From assembly GCF_004078655.1 (NCBI RefSeq), contig NZ_RZNC01000001.1:496001-560000 (forward strand): a stretch of DNA of 64,000 nucleotides, written 5' to 3'. The notes below the pieces were generated by a model. The model saw nothing but the letters and a program-made list of their open reading frames with translations, was not told where the DNA came from and did no database searches. A program made the position numbers and the translations under genes. Positions within the stretch are counted from its first letter, which is position 1. The number at the start of each line of letters is the position of its first letter. The stretch is from Labedella populi (GTDB lineage Bacteria > Actinomycetota > Actinomycetes > Actinomycetales > Microbacteriaceae). This document shows, one piece after another, positions 33,282 to 42,700 of the stretch.

Positions 33282-36200
33282 ATGTCCACGTCATCCCGTT
33301 CCCTCCGCCTCGTCGCCGGAGGACTGCTCGCAGCCCTGCTCGGCTCCGTGGCCGCCCCCACGACCGCGACGGCGGTCGAACCCGCCGCGGTGAGCGCCGC
33401 GGCCACCGACTTCGCCGCCCTCGTGAACCCCTTCGTGTCGACGGAGGACGACTTCGGTCAGGATCTGCCGGGTGCCGAGGCCCCGAGCTCGATCGTCAAG
33501 ATCAACCCGATGACGACACCCGGCCGTTCCCACAGCGGATACGACTACGCCGAGGACCAGATCGCCGGGTTCACACACACCAACCTCGACGGGGTCGGCG
33601 GATCGGGCGGCGGCGGCGACCTGCTCGTCGTGCCCACCTACACCAGCTACACCGGAGTGCCGACGACGGCGTCGTACGCGAAGGACTACAGCCACGACGC
33701 GGAGGAGGCCGAGCCCGGCTACTACGGCGTGGAACTCGAGACCGCGAACGGCCCGATCCTCGCCGAAGCCACCACCGACGTCCGCACCGGCCAGGACCGC
33801 TACACCTTCCCGAAGGCCGGGAGAGCGTCGCTCGTCGTCGACCTGCGCAACAACTTCACGCGCCGGAATGACGCATCCATCGACGTCTCGAAGCTCGAGG
33901 ACGGCCGCGTCGCGCTCTCGGGGAAGGTCGGCGGCCACTTCAACGGCTACGACTACGCGATGTACTACTACGTCGAGACGACCAGTGCCGTGTCGAACAC
34001 GCGCACGTGGGGCGCCTCGGGCGCCCTCGGCTCGGCGTCCCATCAGGACGGCACCAACCTCGGTGCGATCCTCGACTTCGACGTCGACGCGGGCGAGCAG
34101 GTCGGCTTGAAGGTCGCGATCTCGCCGATCAGCGCAGCTCAGGCGAAGACCGACCTCGCGGCCGAGATGAACGACCGCTCGTTCGAGGACGTCCGTGCGG
34201 ACACGAAGGCCGACTGGAACGAGATCCTCGGGCGCCTCGCCGTCTCCGCCTCGGAGACGAGCGACCCCGACGGCGACCTCGCGAAGCTGTTCTACACGCA
34301 CCTCTACCGCCTCTTCGGGCAGCCCGTGAACGCGACGAGCACGAGCGGTACGTATCGCGGTCTCGACGGTGAGATCTACGAGGCCGACGGGTACACCCAC
34401 TACGACGGCTGGGGCACGTGGGACGACTTCCGCAAGTTCGAGGTCCTCGCGATCGGGTACCCCGAGGTCTTCCGCGACCAGGCGCAGTCGCTCGTCGATC
34501 TCTTCGGCTCGTTCGCGAAGAGCGGTAAGGACTCGCTGTCCGGTGCCGTACACTCCGTGCCGACCGTCCGCTTCGAGCGTGCGGCCGTCGTGATCGCGGA
34601 CGCTGTCGCGAAGGGAGCGGAGCTGCGCGGGCTCGCGGATGCGTGGCCGGCGCTCGTCTCCCAGTCGGCCGGCGGCTACAGCAACCCCGACAACGTGAAG
34701 CGCGGCTACATCGCGAACGAGGTCGACGACACGCTCGGCGCAGCGTACGACGACACGGCGCTCGCGACGATCGCCGACGCGCTCGGGAAGACGGACGAGG
34801 CGCAGAGCTTCCGCTTGCGCGCCGCGAACTGGACGAACCTGTACAAGGACGACGCCGTGACCGTCGCCGACGGCGACACCGTCGGCCTCGTCTTCCCGAA
34901 GGACGCGAACGGTAACTGGGTGAACGCGAATCCGGAGGCGTTCGAAGCCGGCAACGTCTACCAGGGCACGCTGTGGCAGTACAACTGGACGGTCGCGAGC
35001 GACATGGGCGGCATGATCGACCTCATGGGCGGAGAGGACGAGACCCTCTCGGCGCTCAGCTTCATGTTCGGGGAGCAGGCGCCGAACGACGGCGGCCGCA
35101 TGCTGTTCTCGAGCGCGAACGAGACCGACCTGCAGGTGCCGTACCTCTTCAACTACGTCGGTGCACCGTCGAAGACGCAGAAGTGGGTGCGCGACCTCTA
35201 CACGAAGGAGACCTGGAACCGCTACATCGCGACCGGATCGACGGGCGAGTATCCGACGAGCGGCGGCGAGTTCCGTCCGCCGATCAAGACGAAGGTCTAC
35301 AAGAACGCCCCGCAGGGCTTCCTGCCCACGCAGGACAACGACACCGGCGCGATGTCGGCGACGTTCGTCGCCGCGGCGCTCGGCCTGTACCCCGTTCAGG
35401 CGGGCTCCGATGAATACCAGATCGGCACGCCGTTCTTCGAGAACGTGCACATCAGCTACGAGTCGGGCCGCTCGTTCGACATCAGCGCGAACGGCGTCTC
35501 GCCCGACGACTACTACATCCAGTCGGCTGCGCTCAACGGGCAGGACTTCGAGCGCACGTGGATCACGTACGACCAGCTCACGGCCGGCGGCGAGCTCGCC
35601 TTCGAGATGGGTGACACCGCGTCCGAGTGGGCGGCCGACGGTGTGGCCTCGTCCTCGCTGAGCGACGTGCTCCCGAGCTCGGTCTACGACCGGACGGGCG
35701 CGATCGCCGTCTCCTCGCGGCTGTTCTCCGAGTCGGATGCCTCTGACGGCTCCATCGGGAACGAGATCGCCCTGACGCTCGCCAATGGCACGTTCGCCGG
35801 CAAGAACGGCGACGACCTCGCAGCGAACGGTGCGATCTCCGCCGCGAACCTGCCCGCCGGGCTGAGCCTCGTGGCGAAGCGCACCGGTGACCGCGGCGTC
35901 GCCCTGTCCCTCGCCGGCCAGGCCGACGACCACGGCACGCTCGACAGCATCGACGACCTCGAACTGAGCATCGCCGACGCGGCGTTCAGCCGGAAGCCGT
36001 CGACCGGGTCGCGCGAATTCGCGTTCAAGGTCACGTTCGACGGCGCCGCGCTGCAGGCCGAGGACACGACGCTGACGGCGTCCGCCGACGGCACGGTCGA
36101 CACGACGGTGGCGCTCACGCTGAGCGGTGCGACGTTCGCCGGAGCCGCGGGACGCGACCTCGTCGCGGACGGCGACCTCGCGGTGCCGGGACTCCCGGAC

Positions 36201-38669
36201 GGGATCAGGGCGACGGCCGTGAAGCGGAACGACGAGACGGTCGATCTGCGACTGCTCGGCTCGCTCGGTGACGCCCAGCGCGCTCAGTTCGCCCTCGCCT
36301 TCACGGACGCGGCGCTCTCCGGAGCGCGCGCCACGGAACTGAGCGGCGACGGCATCTCCGGACTCGGTACCTTCACGATCGCGGTGGACCAGCAGTGGCG
36401 CGCCAAGCTCACCGCCCTCGTCGAGGAGGCCGACCTCGTCGTGGAGGGCGGCTACACGGCCGGCTCGTTCGCTGCGTTCAGTTCGGCGCGAGACGCGGCG
36501 AAGGCCGTGCTCGCGGACGAGAAGGCGACGGACGAGCAGCTCCAGTCCGCCTACAGCACGCTGAACCGCGCCGCCGCGGCGCTCACGATCGCCGACACGT
36601 CGGACGAGGTGCGCCTCGGCGACACGCTCTACGGCGAGGTCCTGTTCGACGACGACTTCTCGACGGATCGCTCGGCCGAGTACACGGTGTTCGGCGACGT
36701 GAGCGAGTCCTCCGCGGACGTCTCCGTGGACACCGCGTCCGGCACGCTCACGGCGAAGGCCGACGGGCGCCGCTTCAGCCACGTCGCCCTCCCGGTGAGC
36801 GGCGGGGAGGACTTCGCCCTCGTCGTCGAGCCGAAGAGCTTCGCCGGAACGAAGGCTCCGGAGGACAGTCTCTTCATCGGTCTCACCGACGGGCCCACGA
36901 ACCGCGCGCACAGCTGGTTCAACAACACGCGCGCCGAGACCGGCATGGACTTCTGGGTCGACGGTCAGGGCAAGGACAGCGGTGCCGGTTCGCTCACAGG
37001 AGTGCAGTGGAACCCCGGCGACCGGTTCGCGACCGTCGTCGCCGACGGCGTGATCACGTCGTGGATGGAGGAGGACGGCTCCTGGCGGAAGCTCCGCTCG
37101 GGTGTCCTCACCTCCGCCGTGACCGTCGAGCAGCTCGCCGCATGGGATCCCACCCTGAGCCTCCGACTCGACACGGGAACGATCGAGATCGACCGCGTCA
37201 CGCTCCTCGCGGCGACCGAGGCCGCTCCGGTCGAGCCGGTGCGGATCGAGGCCGAGGGCTTCACGGGGTCGAGCGGCGGGACGCTCGTGGCGGAGGGCGC
37301 GAGCCCGTCGGGCAACGTCGGCGGCACGTACGACGGCGGTCGACTCACCTACGCGGACGTGGACTTCGGCGCCGGGGAACAGAGCACGCTCACGGTGCGC
37401 ACATCCACCCGGGATGAGCGCGTCGGCGCGAACCCCCGTCTCGAGTTCTACCTCGACGAGCCGACCGAGGCGAACAGGGTCGCTGACGTCGCGCTGCCGA
37501 AGACCGGCGGCTGGGGCAACTACGTGACCACGACGGTCGACCTCGAGAAGCCCGTCTCCGGACGTCACACACTGGTCGTCGTGATGCACTCCGACCCCGT
37601 TGCCGGACAGCAGTACCAGTACGTCTCCAACCTGGACTGGTTCGAGTTCGCGCCCGCCGAGGGCGAGGTGACGCCGGCGGACCTCACGGAGCTGCTGGCC
37701 GCCATCGCGGACGCGCAGACGGTGGTGGAGCAGGAGGAGCGGTACATCGCGATCGACTTCGCCGCGTTCCGCCGGGCACTCGACGCCGCCGAGGACGTGG
37801 CGGCGACGCCGGAGGTGCGCCAGGACGAGGTCGACGCGGCGCTGCGGATCCTGACCGCTGCGACCGATCAACTCGAGTGGAAGGTCGTGCGTCAGCTCCC
37901 GGGGCTCATCGCGGAAGCCGAGGCGATCGACACGGCGCCCTACACGCCCGAATCCGTCGCGGCCCTCGTCACGGCGCTCGAGACGGCGCGCGCGGTCGAG
38001 GACGGCGCATCGTACGAGACGTACGTCGGTGCGTTCGACGGACTCCGCGCGGCGATCGACGGGCTGACGGAACCGACGGACCCGACCGATCCCACGGACC
38101 CGACGGATCCCACGGACCCGACCGATCCCACGGACCCGACGGACCCGACGGACCCGACGGACCCGACGGACCCGACGGACCCGACGGACCCGACCGATCC
38201 CACGGGCCCCGGAGCGCCCGCGTTCACGCCGTCCGTCCCGGCGGAGTCGGGTGACGACCTGCCGGAGGCGCTGCAGGACCGCATCACGGTGTCGGTCTCG
38301 GGGCGCGTCGCGACGCTCGGTGGACTCGCTCCTGACGCCTGGCACTACATGTACGTGTACTCGGAGGCGACCGCCCTCGGATGGGTGAAGGCGGACGCTG
38401 AGGGTGGCGCGACCGTGACGCTCCCGGCGAGCCTCGAGGCAGGCGAGCACCGGATCGCCGTGCTCGATGCGGATGGCAACCTCCTGGGATGGGCTGAGTT
38501 CACTCTCGCCGGCGACCAGGACGGTGCGGGTCAGGGCGGTGACGGCGGCCTTGCCGTCACGGGAACCGATGCGGCAGCCGCCTGGAGCGCGGGAGCCCTC
38601 GGCCTCCTCCTCCTCGCCCTCGGCGCGACCCTCGTGGTCGCGCGACGCCGGAGGAGCGCCGCGAACTGA
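33282..38669 (+). CDS. Wall-anchored GH92 alpha-mannosidase with CBM6, FIVAR modules and DPT stalk
   Basis: 1795 residues from ATG 33282, signal peptide ending AAPTTATA. GH92 domain ~35-780: INPMTTPGRSHSGYD, FTHTNLDGVGGSGGGGD, HYDGWGTWDDFRKFEV and the family-specific FLPTQDNDTGAMSATFVAAAL, GLYPVQAGSDEYQIGTPFF. Then two repeated beta modules (~800-1030), FIVAR helices (~1039-1104), a concanavalin-like module (~1105-1315), CBM6 (~1319-1458), two more FIVAR-like stretches (~1468-1597), 14 DPT units (1600-1641), the C-terminal module seen in the phosphatase, LAVTG (1757-1761), TM and RRRR. GH92 enzymes are Ca-dependent exo-alpha-mannosidases acting on N-glycans and fungal mannan. Follows a terminator, so it may have its own promoter. 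Confidence 0.93.
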   Translation: MSTSSRSLRLVAGGLLAALLGSVAAPTTATAVEPAAVSAAATDFAALVNPFVSTEDDFGQDLPGAEAPSSIVKINPMTTPGRSHSGYDYAEDQIAGFTHTNLDGVGGSGGGGDLLVVPTYTSYTGVPTTASYAKDYSHDAEEAEPGYYGVELETANGPILAEATTDVRTGQDRYTFPKAGRASLVVDLRNNFTRRNDASIDVSKLEDGRVALSGKVGGHFNGYDYAMYYYVETTSAVSNTRTWGASGALGSASHQDGTNLGAILDFDVDAGEQVGLKVAISPISAAQAKTDLAAEMNDRSFEDVRADTKADWNEILGRLAVSASETSDPDGDLAKLFYTHLYRLFGQPVNATSTSGTYRGLDGEIYEADGYTHYDGWGTWDDFRKFEVLAIGYPEVFRDQAQSLVDLFGSFAKSGKDSLSGAVHSVPTVRFERAAVVIADAVAKGAELRGLADAWPALVSQSAGGYSNPDNVKRGYIANEVDDTLGAAYDDTALATIADALGKTDEAQSFRLRAANWTNLYKDDAVTVADGDTVGLVFPKDANGNWVNANPEAFEAGNVYQGTLWQYNWTVASDMGGMIDLMGGEDETLSALSFMFGEQAPNDGGRMLFSSANETDLQVPYLFNYVGAPSKTQKWVRDLYTKETWNRYIATGSTGEYPTSGGEFRPPIKTKVYKNAPQGFLPTQDNDTGAMSATFVAAALGLYPVQAGSDEYQIGTPFFENVHISYESGRSFDISANGVSPDDYYIQSAALNGQDFERTWITYDQLTAGGELAFEMGDTASEWAADGVASSSLSDVLPSSVYDRTGAIAVSSRLFSESDASDGSIGNEIALTLANGTFAGKNGDDLAANGAISAANLPAGLSLVAKRTGDRGVALSLAGQADDHGTLDSIDDLELSIADAAFSRKPSTGSREFAFKVTFDGAALQAEDTTLTASADGTVDTTVALTLSGATFAGAAGRDLVADGDLAVPGLPDGIRATAVKRNDETVDLRLLGSLGDAQRAQFALAFTDAALSGARATELSGDGISGLGTFTIAVDQQWRAKLTALVEEADLVVEGGYTAGSFAAFSSARDAAKAVLADEKATDEQLQSAYSTLNRAAAALTIADTSDEVRLGDTLYGEVLFDDDFSTDRSAEYTVFGDVSESSADVSVDTASGTLTAKADGRRFSHVALPVSGGEDFALVVEPKSFAGTKAPEDSLFIGLTDGPTNRAHSWFNNTRAETGMDFWVDGQGKDSGAGSLTGVQWNPGDRFATVVADGVITSWMEEDGSWRKLRSGVLTSAVTVEQLAAWDPTLSLRLDTGTIEIDRVTLLAATEAAPVEPVRIEAEGFTGSSGGTLVAEGASPSGNVGGTYDGGRLTYADVDFGAGEQSTLTVRTSTRDERVGANPRLEFYLDEPTEANRVADVALPKTGGWGNYVTTTVDLEKPVSGRHTLVVVMHSDPVAGQQYQYVSNLDWFEFAPAEGEVTPADLTELLAAIADAQTVVEQEERYIAIDFAAFRRALDAAEDVAATPEVRQDEVDAALRILTAATDQLEWKVVRQLPGLIAEAEAIDTAPYTPESVAALVTALETARAVEDGASYETYVGAFDGLRAAIDGLTEPTDPTDPTDPTDPTDPTDPTDPTDPTDPTDPTDPTDPTDPTDPTGPGAPAFTPSVPAESGDDLPEALQDRITVSVSGRVATLGGLAPDAWHYMYVYSEATALGWVKADAEGGATVTLPASLEAGEHRIAVLDADGNLLGWAEFTLAGDQDGAGQGGDGGLAVTGTDAAAAWSAGALGLLLLALGATLVVARRRRSAAN
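38079..38204 (+). repeat. DPT codon repeat, 14 units, in the GH92 gene
   Basis: Fourteen 9-bp units after an initial EPT. Codon alternation is less regular than in the phosphatase array, with a run of seven or more uniform GAC CCG ACG units in the middle, so the two arrays expanded separately. Confidence 0.95.
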
Positions 38670-38683
38670 GCCGCAGCGGCTCA

Positions 38684-38721
38684 CGCCGCCCCCGGACCGA
38701 CATGCGGGTCCGGGGGCGGCG
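38684..38721 (+). terminator. Terminator after the GH92 gene
   Basis: CGCCGCCCCCGGACC (38684-38698) and GGTCCGGGGGCGGCG (38707-38721) form a perfect 15-bp stem with an 8-nt loop, followed by TTGT. It starts 14 bp after the stop. Confidence 0.8.
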
Positions 38722-38805
38722 TTGTCCGTCGGGGTGGGCGAGCGTATCGTGGATGCCCCAACCCGGTATTCGGACGACGGATGCCCCGATCGGCGAGGTG
38801 GCCTC

Positions 38806-39051
38806 ATGAGCTCCACACACGAACCCGCTTCCCCTGTGCACGAGCAGTACCTCGTCTCGGGGATGACGTGCGATCACTGCGTCCGCGCCGTCACCGAGGA
38901 GATCTCCGCGATCGACGGTGTGGAAAGCGTCGGCGTCGACCTCCACGAGGGTGGCGTCTCACGTGTCGACGTCGTCAGCACGCGTCCCCTCGCCGCGACC
39001 GACGTCGAGGCCGCGATCCTCGAGGCCGGTTACTCCCTCGCTAGCGCCTAA
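38806..39051 (+). CDS. Heavy-metal-associated (HMA) domain protein, CopZ-like copper chaperone
   Basis: 81 residues. YLVSGMTCDHCVRAVTEEIS contains the GMTCxxC copper-binding loop, followed by GVESVGVDLH and the closing strand/helix ATDVEAAILEAGYSLA, i.e. a complete ferredoxin-like HMA fold. ATG 38806 has GAGGTGG upstream. No copper ATPase or CsoR is adjacent, so it stands alone here. A family-A repeat begins directly at its stop codon. Confidence 0.9.
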   Translation: MSSTHEPASPVHEQYLVSGMTCDHCVRAVTEEISAIDGVESVGVDLHEGGVSRVDVVSTRPLAATDVEAAILEAGYSLASA

Positions 39052-39120
39052 CCCAAAGGGCTACTCCCGCATGAGGGCTACAGATAGACGTGGCGCCCTC
39101 GCTGCCGGTCTGTAGCCCTC
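39052..39120. repeat. Dispersed palindromic repeat family A, copy 1
   Basis: Starts at the TAA of the HMA gene: CCCAAAGGGCTACTCCCGC then GAGGGCTACAGA (39073-39084), ACGTGGCGCCCTC, and TCTGTAGCCCTC (39109-39120), which pairs perfectly with the earlier 12-mer. Related copies abut stop codons at 43237-43292 (inverted) and 50857-50935. Confidence 0.75.
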
Positions 39121-39199
39121 GCTCCTCCCGAGCCGCGCGCTCTGCGACTCCTGCGCCGACGCCGTGGTGGACGTCGGTGGTTCGGAGTAGCGTCGCGGC

Positions 39200-39643
39200 A
39201 TGGAACGGCAGCACCCCATGCTCTTCGAGGAGGGCGACCCCATCGTCGAACGCGTGCGAGGGCTGTGCGCGCCGTATCCCGAGTCCGCTGAAGTGATGGC
39301 ATGGGGCCGGCCCACGTTCCGGGCCGGGAAGAAGATCTTCGTCACCCTCGGTTCGTCGATGAACAGGCCGCACTCGATCGTCGTGAAGCCCGAGATCGAG
39401 GAGCGCCGGGCCCTGATCGAACTCCCCCGAGTCTTCATCCCTCCGTACTTCGGCCCGGGCGGGTGGATCGGTATGGACGTCGATCGCTCGGCCGAGACCG
39501 ATTGGGCACTCGTCGCCGAGTTGATCGACGCCTCCTACCGCCGGGTCGCGCTCAAACGGCAGATCGCGGCTCTCGACGCGCACCCGGTCGTGCCCGTGGT
39601 CGACGCATCCTCGGTACGGCACGCATCGAGGACGGTGAGGTGA
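39200..39643 (+). CDS. MmcQ/YjbR-family protein
   Basis: 147 residues. EVMAWGRPTFRAGKKIFVTL and FIPPYFGPGGWIGMDVD, followed by ELIDASYRRVALKR, match the YjbR/MmcQ fold (double-wing DNA-binding-like, function unsettled). Start ATG lies 6 nt after TAGCGT, as in other leaderless genes of this window. The C-terminal ~20 residues (VVPVVDASSVRHASRTVR) are poorly ordered. Stands alone between repeats and a terminator. Confidence 0.85.
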   Translation: MERQHPMLFEEGDPIVERVRGLCAPYPESAEVMAWGRPTFRAGKKIFVTLGSSMNRPHSIVVKPEIEERRALIELPRVFIPPYFGPGGWIGMDVDRSAETDWALVAELIDASYRRVALKRQIAALDAHPVVPVVDASSVRHASRTVR

Positions 39644-39740
39644 CCGTCGGCCCTCCGGGGACGCGGCGGGTGAAATCGTCGGGGTCACCGCGGGGCCTGA
39701 CGAGTCGACAGCGACGGGCGATGCGGGGTTCTGCAAACGA

Positions 39741-39779
39741 CGATGAGGGCGCCACCCCGGCGGGGTGGCGCCCTCATCG
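39741..39779. terminator. Strong bidirectional terminator between YjbR and M14 peptidase genes
   Basis: CGATGAGGGCGCCACCCC (39741-39758) and its perfect complement (39762-39779) form an 18-bp stem around GGC. On the minus strand it is followed by TCGTTT. The inner GAGGGCGCCAC is the core of repeat family A, so the terminator may derive from that element. Confidence 0.8.
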
Positions 39780-39789
39780 TGTCGTGCGG

Positions 39790-42700
39790 CTACTCCGCGG
39801 CGGCGCGCATCCGCTTGGCCGCGACGAGGCAGGCGCCGAGCAGGAGCAACGCACCCGCGAGACCGACGAGCGGGAGCGGGTCGTTCGCACCCGTCACGGC
39901 GACGTCATCACCAGGAGCGGCCGGACCGGCGCCGTCCGGATCGGTCGTGCCGGGCTCGTCCGTCCCCGGCTCGCCCTCGCCGGGCTGCTCGCCCGGCACC
40001 TTACCGGGAACCTCGACGGCGAGCACCGTGATGTCGTCCCAGCCGATGAGCACGCCCGCGGCATCCTCGACGGCGACGCGGTGGACTTCCGCCGTCGTGT
40101 CCGCGGGGATCGTCACCTCGAAGGTCCCGGCGGCGGAGACCGTCCGCGTGCCGAGCACCACCGGCTCCGAGAAGAGCGTTGTCGCGAGTTCCTGCCCGGC
40201 GAACGCCGCATCGACCGTCACCGTGATGGTGTCGCCCGCCGTCGCCTCTTCGGGAACGCTCACGCCCGTCTTGGTGTCGTCCGTGAGGTCGTCCTCCGTG
40301 ATCGGCGGGACGACGGCGGTGCCCGGACCGGCTGCCCAGTAGAGCGCCCGTGCGATGTCGCTGAAGGCTCCGACAGGGTGGTTGCGGAACGTCGGCGACG
40401 TGCCGAAGAGGAAGAAGCGGGAGCCCGCCTCCGTCTCCGAGGAGACCGCCGATGCCTGCCCGGCGGCGTCCACCGTCGAGCGTCCGGGGGAGGTCGCCCA
40501 GTGACCGGACACGAACGTGTCGGCGGCGTACGACTGCTCCACCGTCACGCCCTCGCCGAGTGCCGAGAACCACGTGGCCGGGTAGATGAACGCCGTGTCC
40601 TGCGCGCTCGGCCCGAACAGGCTGCCCTCGGGGGTGTCGACGCGCACGATGCCGTTCGATCCGCTCGTGCCCGTCGTCGCGGTGAGCTGAGCGAGGCCGT
40701 TCGTGACACCGAAGGTCGCACCGCCGCTACCGCGCGCCACGACGTCGCCGCCGCGGGCGAGGTAGGCGCTGAGCGCCGCCGCTCCGGCCGACTGCGCCGG
40801 CGTGAATGCGAGGTTGCCGCCGAGGAACAGCACGTCGAGCGTCGACAGGTCGACGGCTCCCGACGTGAGCAGCGCGGCGCTCACGAGCACGGGCTCGTCG
40901 ATGCCGAGCTTCAGCAGGACGTCGCGGTCGTCCGTCGTCGTGTAGCCGACGGCGAGTGAGCGGAGCGAGGTGGTCGTCTCCTCGCGGAGGGCGAGTCCGT
41001 CGGTCGCGGCGAAGTCGACGCCGAAGAGCGACGCGGCCTCCTCGGCGGCGGCGCGGCTCGCCGCATCCTTCCCGAGGACGACCGTGCCGTCGTCGAGCTG
41101 CGAGAGCGGGATCCCCGCGTCGAGCAGCGCCGTGATCGCCTGCCATTCGGCCGTGCCGCTCGGCTCGAGCGAGAGGTACGGGCCACCCTCGGCGACGGAA
41201 CCCCCGAGGTCGGCGGTCGTCACCGGCTCGACGGTGACCGAGAGGGCCGGGTCGGTCGTGTTCCCTACCGAGACGACGTCGGCCCCCCAGAGGAGCGAGA
41301 GGCTCCACGCGGAGATGTCGTACATGCTGTCGATCCGGTCCGAGATGTCGGTGCCGTCGGCGAGCAGCACGTTCGCGAGCCCACGCAGCGGCTGGTGCAT
41401 GTCCACGAGGAACGTCCCGGCCCCGTAGGTCGTGCCGCCCGCCGTGAAGGGCGCGGTGGCGCGCGTCACCTCGATGTCGTTGACGAGGAGCTGTTCGACG
41501 AGCTGCTCGGCGTCGGAGCGCGAGCGCTGCGAGCCGTCGACGGGGATGACGTAGGCGCGCGGGAACGTCGCGTTGTAGATGTCGGTCTCGTCCCAGATGT
41601 CGGTCCACTCCGTGGGGACTCCGGGCTCGAGGTCATCGGCCGCGATGTCGGCGGGGATCGGGGTCTGCTCGGCGCCCGTGATGCCGCGCTCGAAGATCTC
41701 CATCTGGTTCTCGAGCAGCGGGTCCCGGTTCTCGACGACGTAGTCGATGATCGAGTCGATGACGACCTCGGCCACCTCGGTGTCGACGGCGGAGTTGAAC
41801 TGGTTCTGCGCCGGGTTGTTGTTCACACGACCGAGGGGCAGCTCGACGGTGTTGGTGATCGCGCCCTGGTAGGCGACGTACTGCGGGGCGAAGATGGGGG
41901 GCCAGTCGTCCCAGCCCGACCGGATGTCGCGGTAGGGGATGAGGATCTTGCCGGTGTTCTCGGTCGTCGGTCGACCCGTGCCGTCGTCGTAGGTGTTGCC
42001 GGGGATGTCCGCGGCGACGACAGCCTCCTCGACCGCGAGGGCGGCGGAGTAGGCGTGCGGCAGGAAGAGGTCGTACTCGTAGTTCTCGCCGTGGGGCGGT
42101 CCACACGGCTCGACCTGGAGGATGCCCGTGTACCCGTGGATGTCCACGAAGTACGTCGGCTGGATGAGGCCCGTGATGTCGCGGAGTGCCGTCGTCGTGT
42201 TGGTCGCGTTCGTGATGAAGTCGCGGTTCGGGTCGTAACCGTTCGCCGTCGCGCGCGTGCCGTTGAAGCGGCCGTCGGGGTTGGCCGTCACGGTGAAGTA
42301 GAGGCGCGTCGTGTCGAGGAGCTCGGCGACCTCGGGGTCAGCGGCCGTCTCGACGAGCTGGTCGATGTAGTTGAGGGTCGCGTCCGTTCCCTCCCATTCG
42401 TTGCCGTGGATGTTCGCGTTGAACCAGATCGGCAGCTTGTAGCCCTCGGCGATCGCGGCGTCCTGGGCTGCGGCGGTCGGAGCATGCTTGATCGCGTCGC
42501 GCCAGGCGGTCTGCTGCGCGGTTTCGGTCGGGGTCTCCGGCGCGGTCACCGTCACGAGGTAGAGGTCGCGGCCCTGCTCCGACTGGCCGATGATCTGCGC
42601 GGAGACGTAGTCGCTCTCCGCCATCAGATCGTTGAGAGCGGGAGCGATCTCGGCGTAGGGGACGGCGCCGCGGTTGATGGAGGCATCGGTGGGGTCGGCG

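Noticed and set aside
29899-33294. An open frame of 1131 codons on the minus strand opposite the metallophosphatase
   Set aside because: Same artefact; extreme Arg/Val content and no recognisable motif.
33291-38816. An open frame of 1841 codons on the minus strand opposite the GH92 gene
   Set aside because: It is the GC-frame shadow of the real gene: Arg/Val/Leu/His-rich, no fold, no ribosome site. The plus-strand frame has a signal peptide, catalytic motifs and an anchor.
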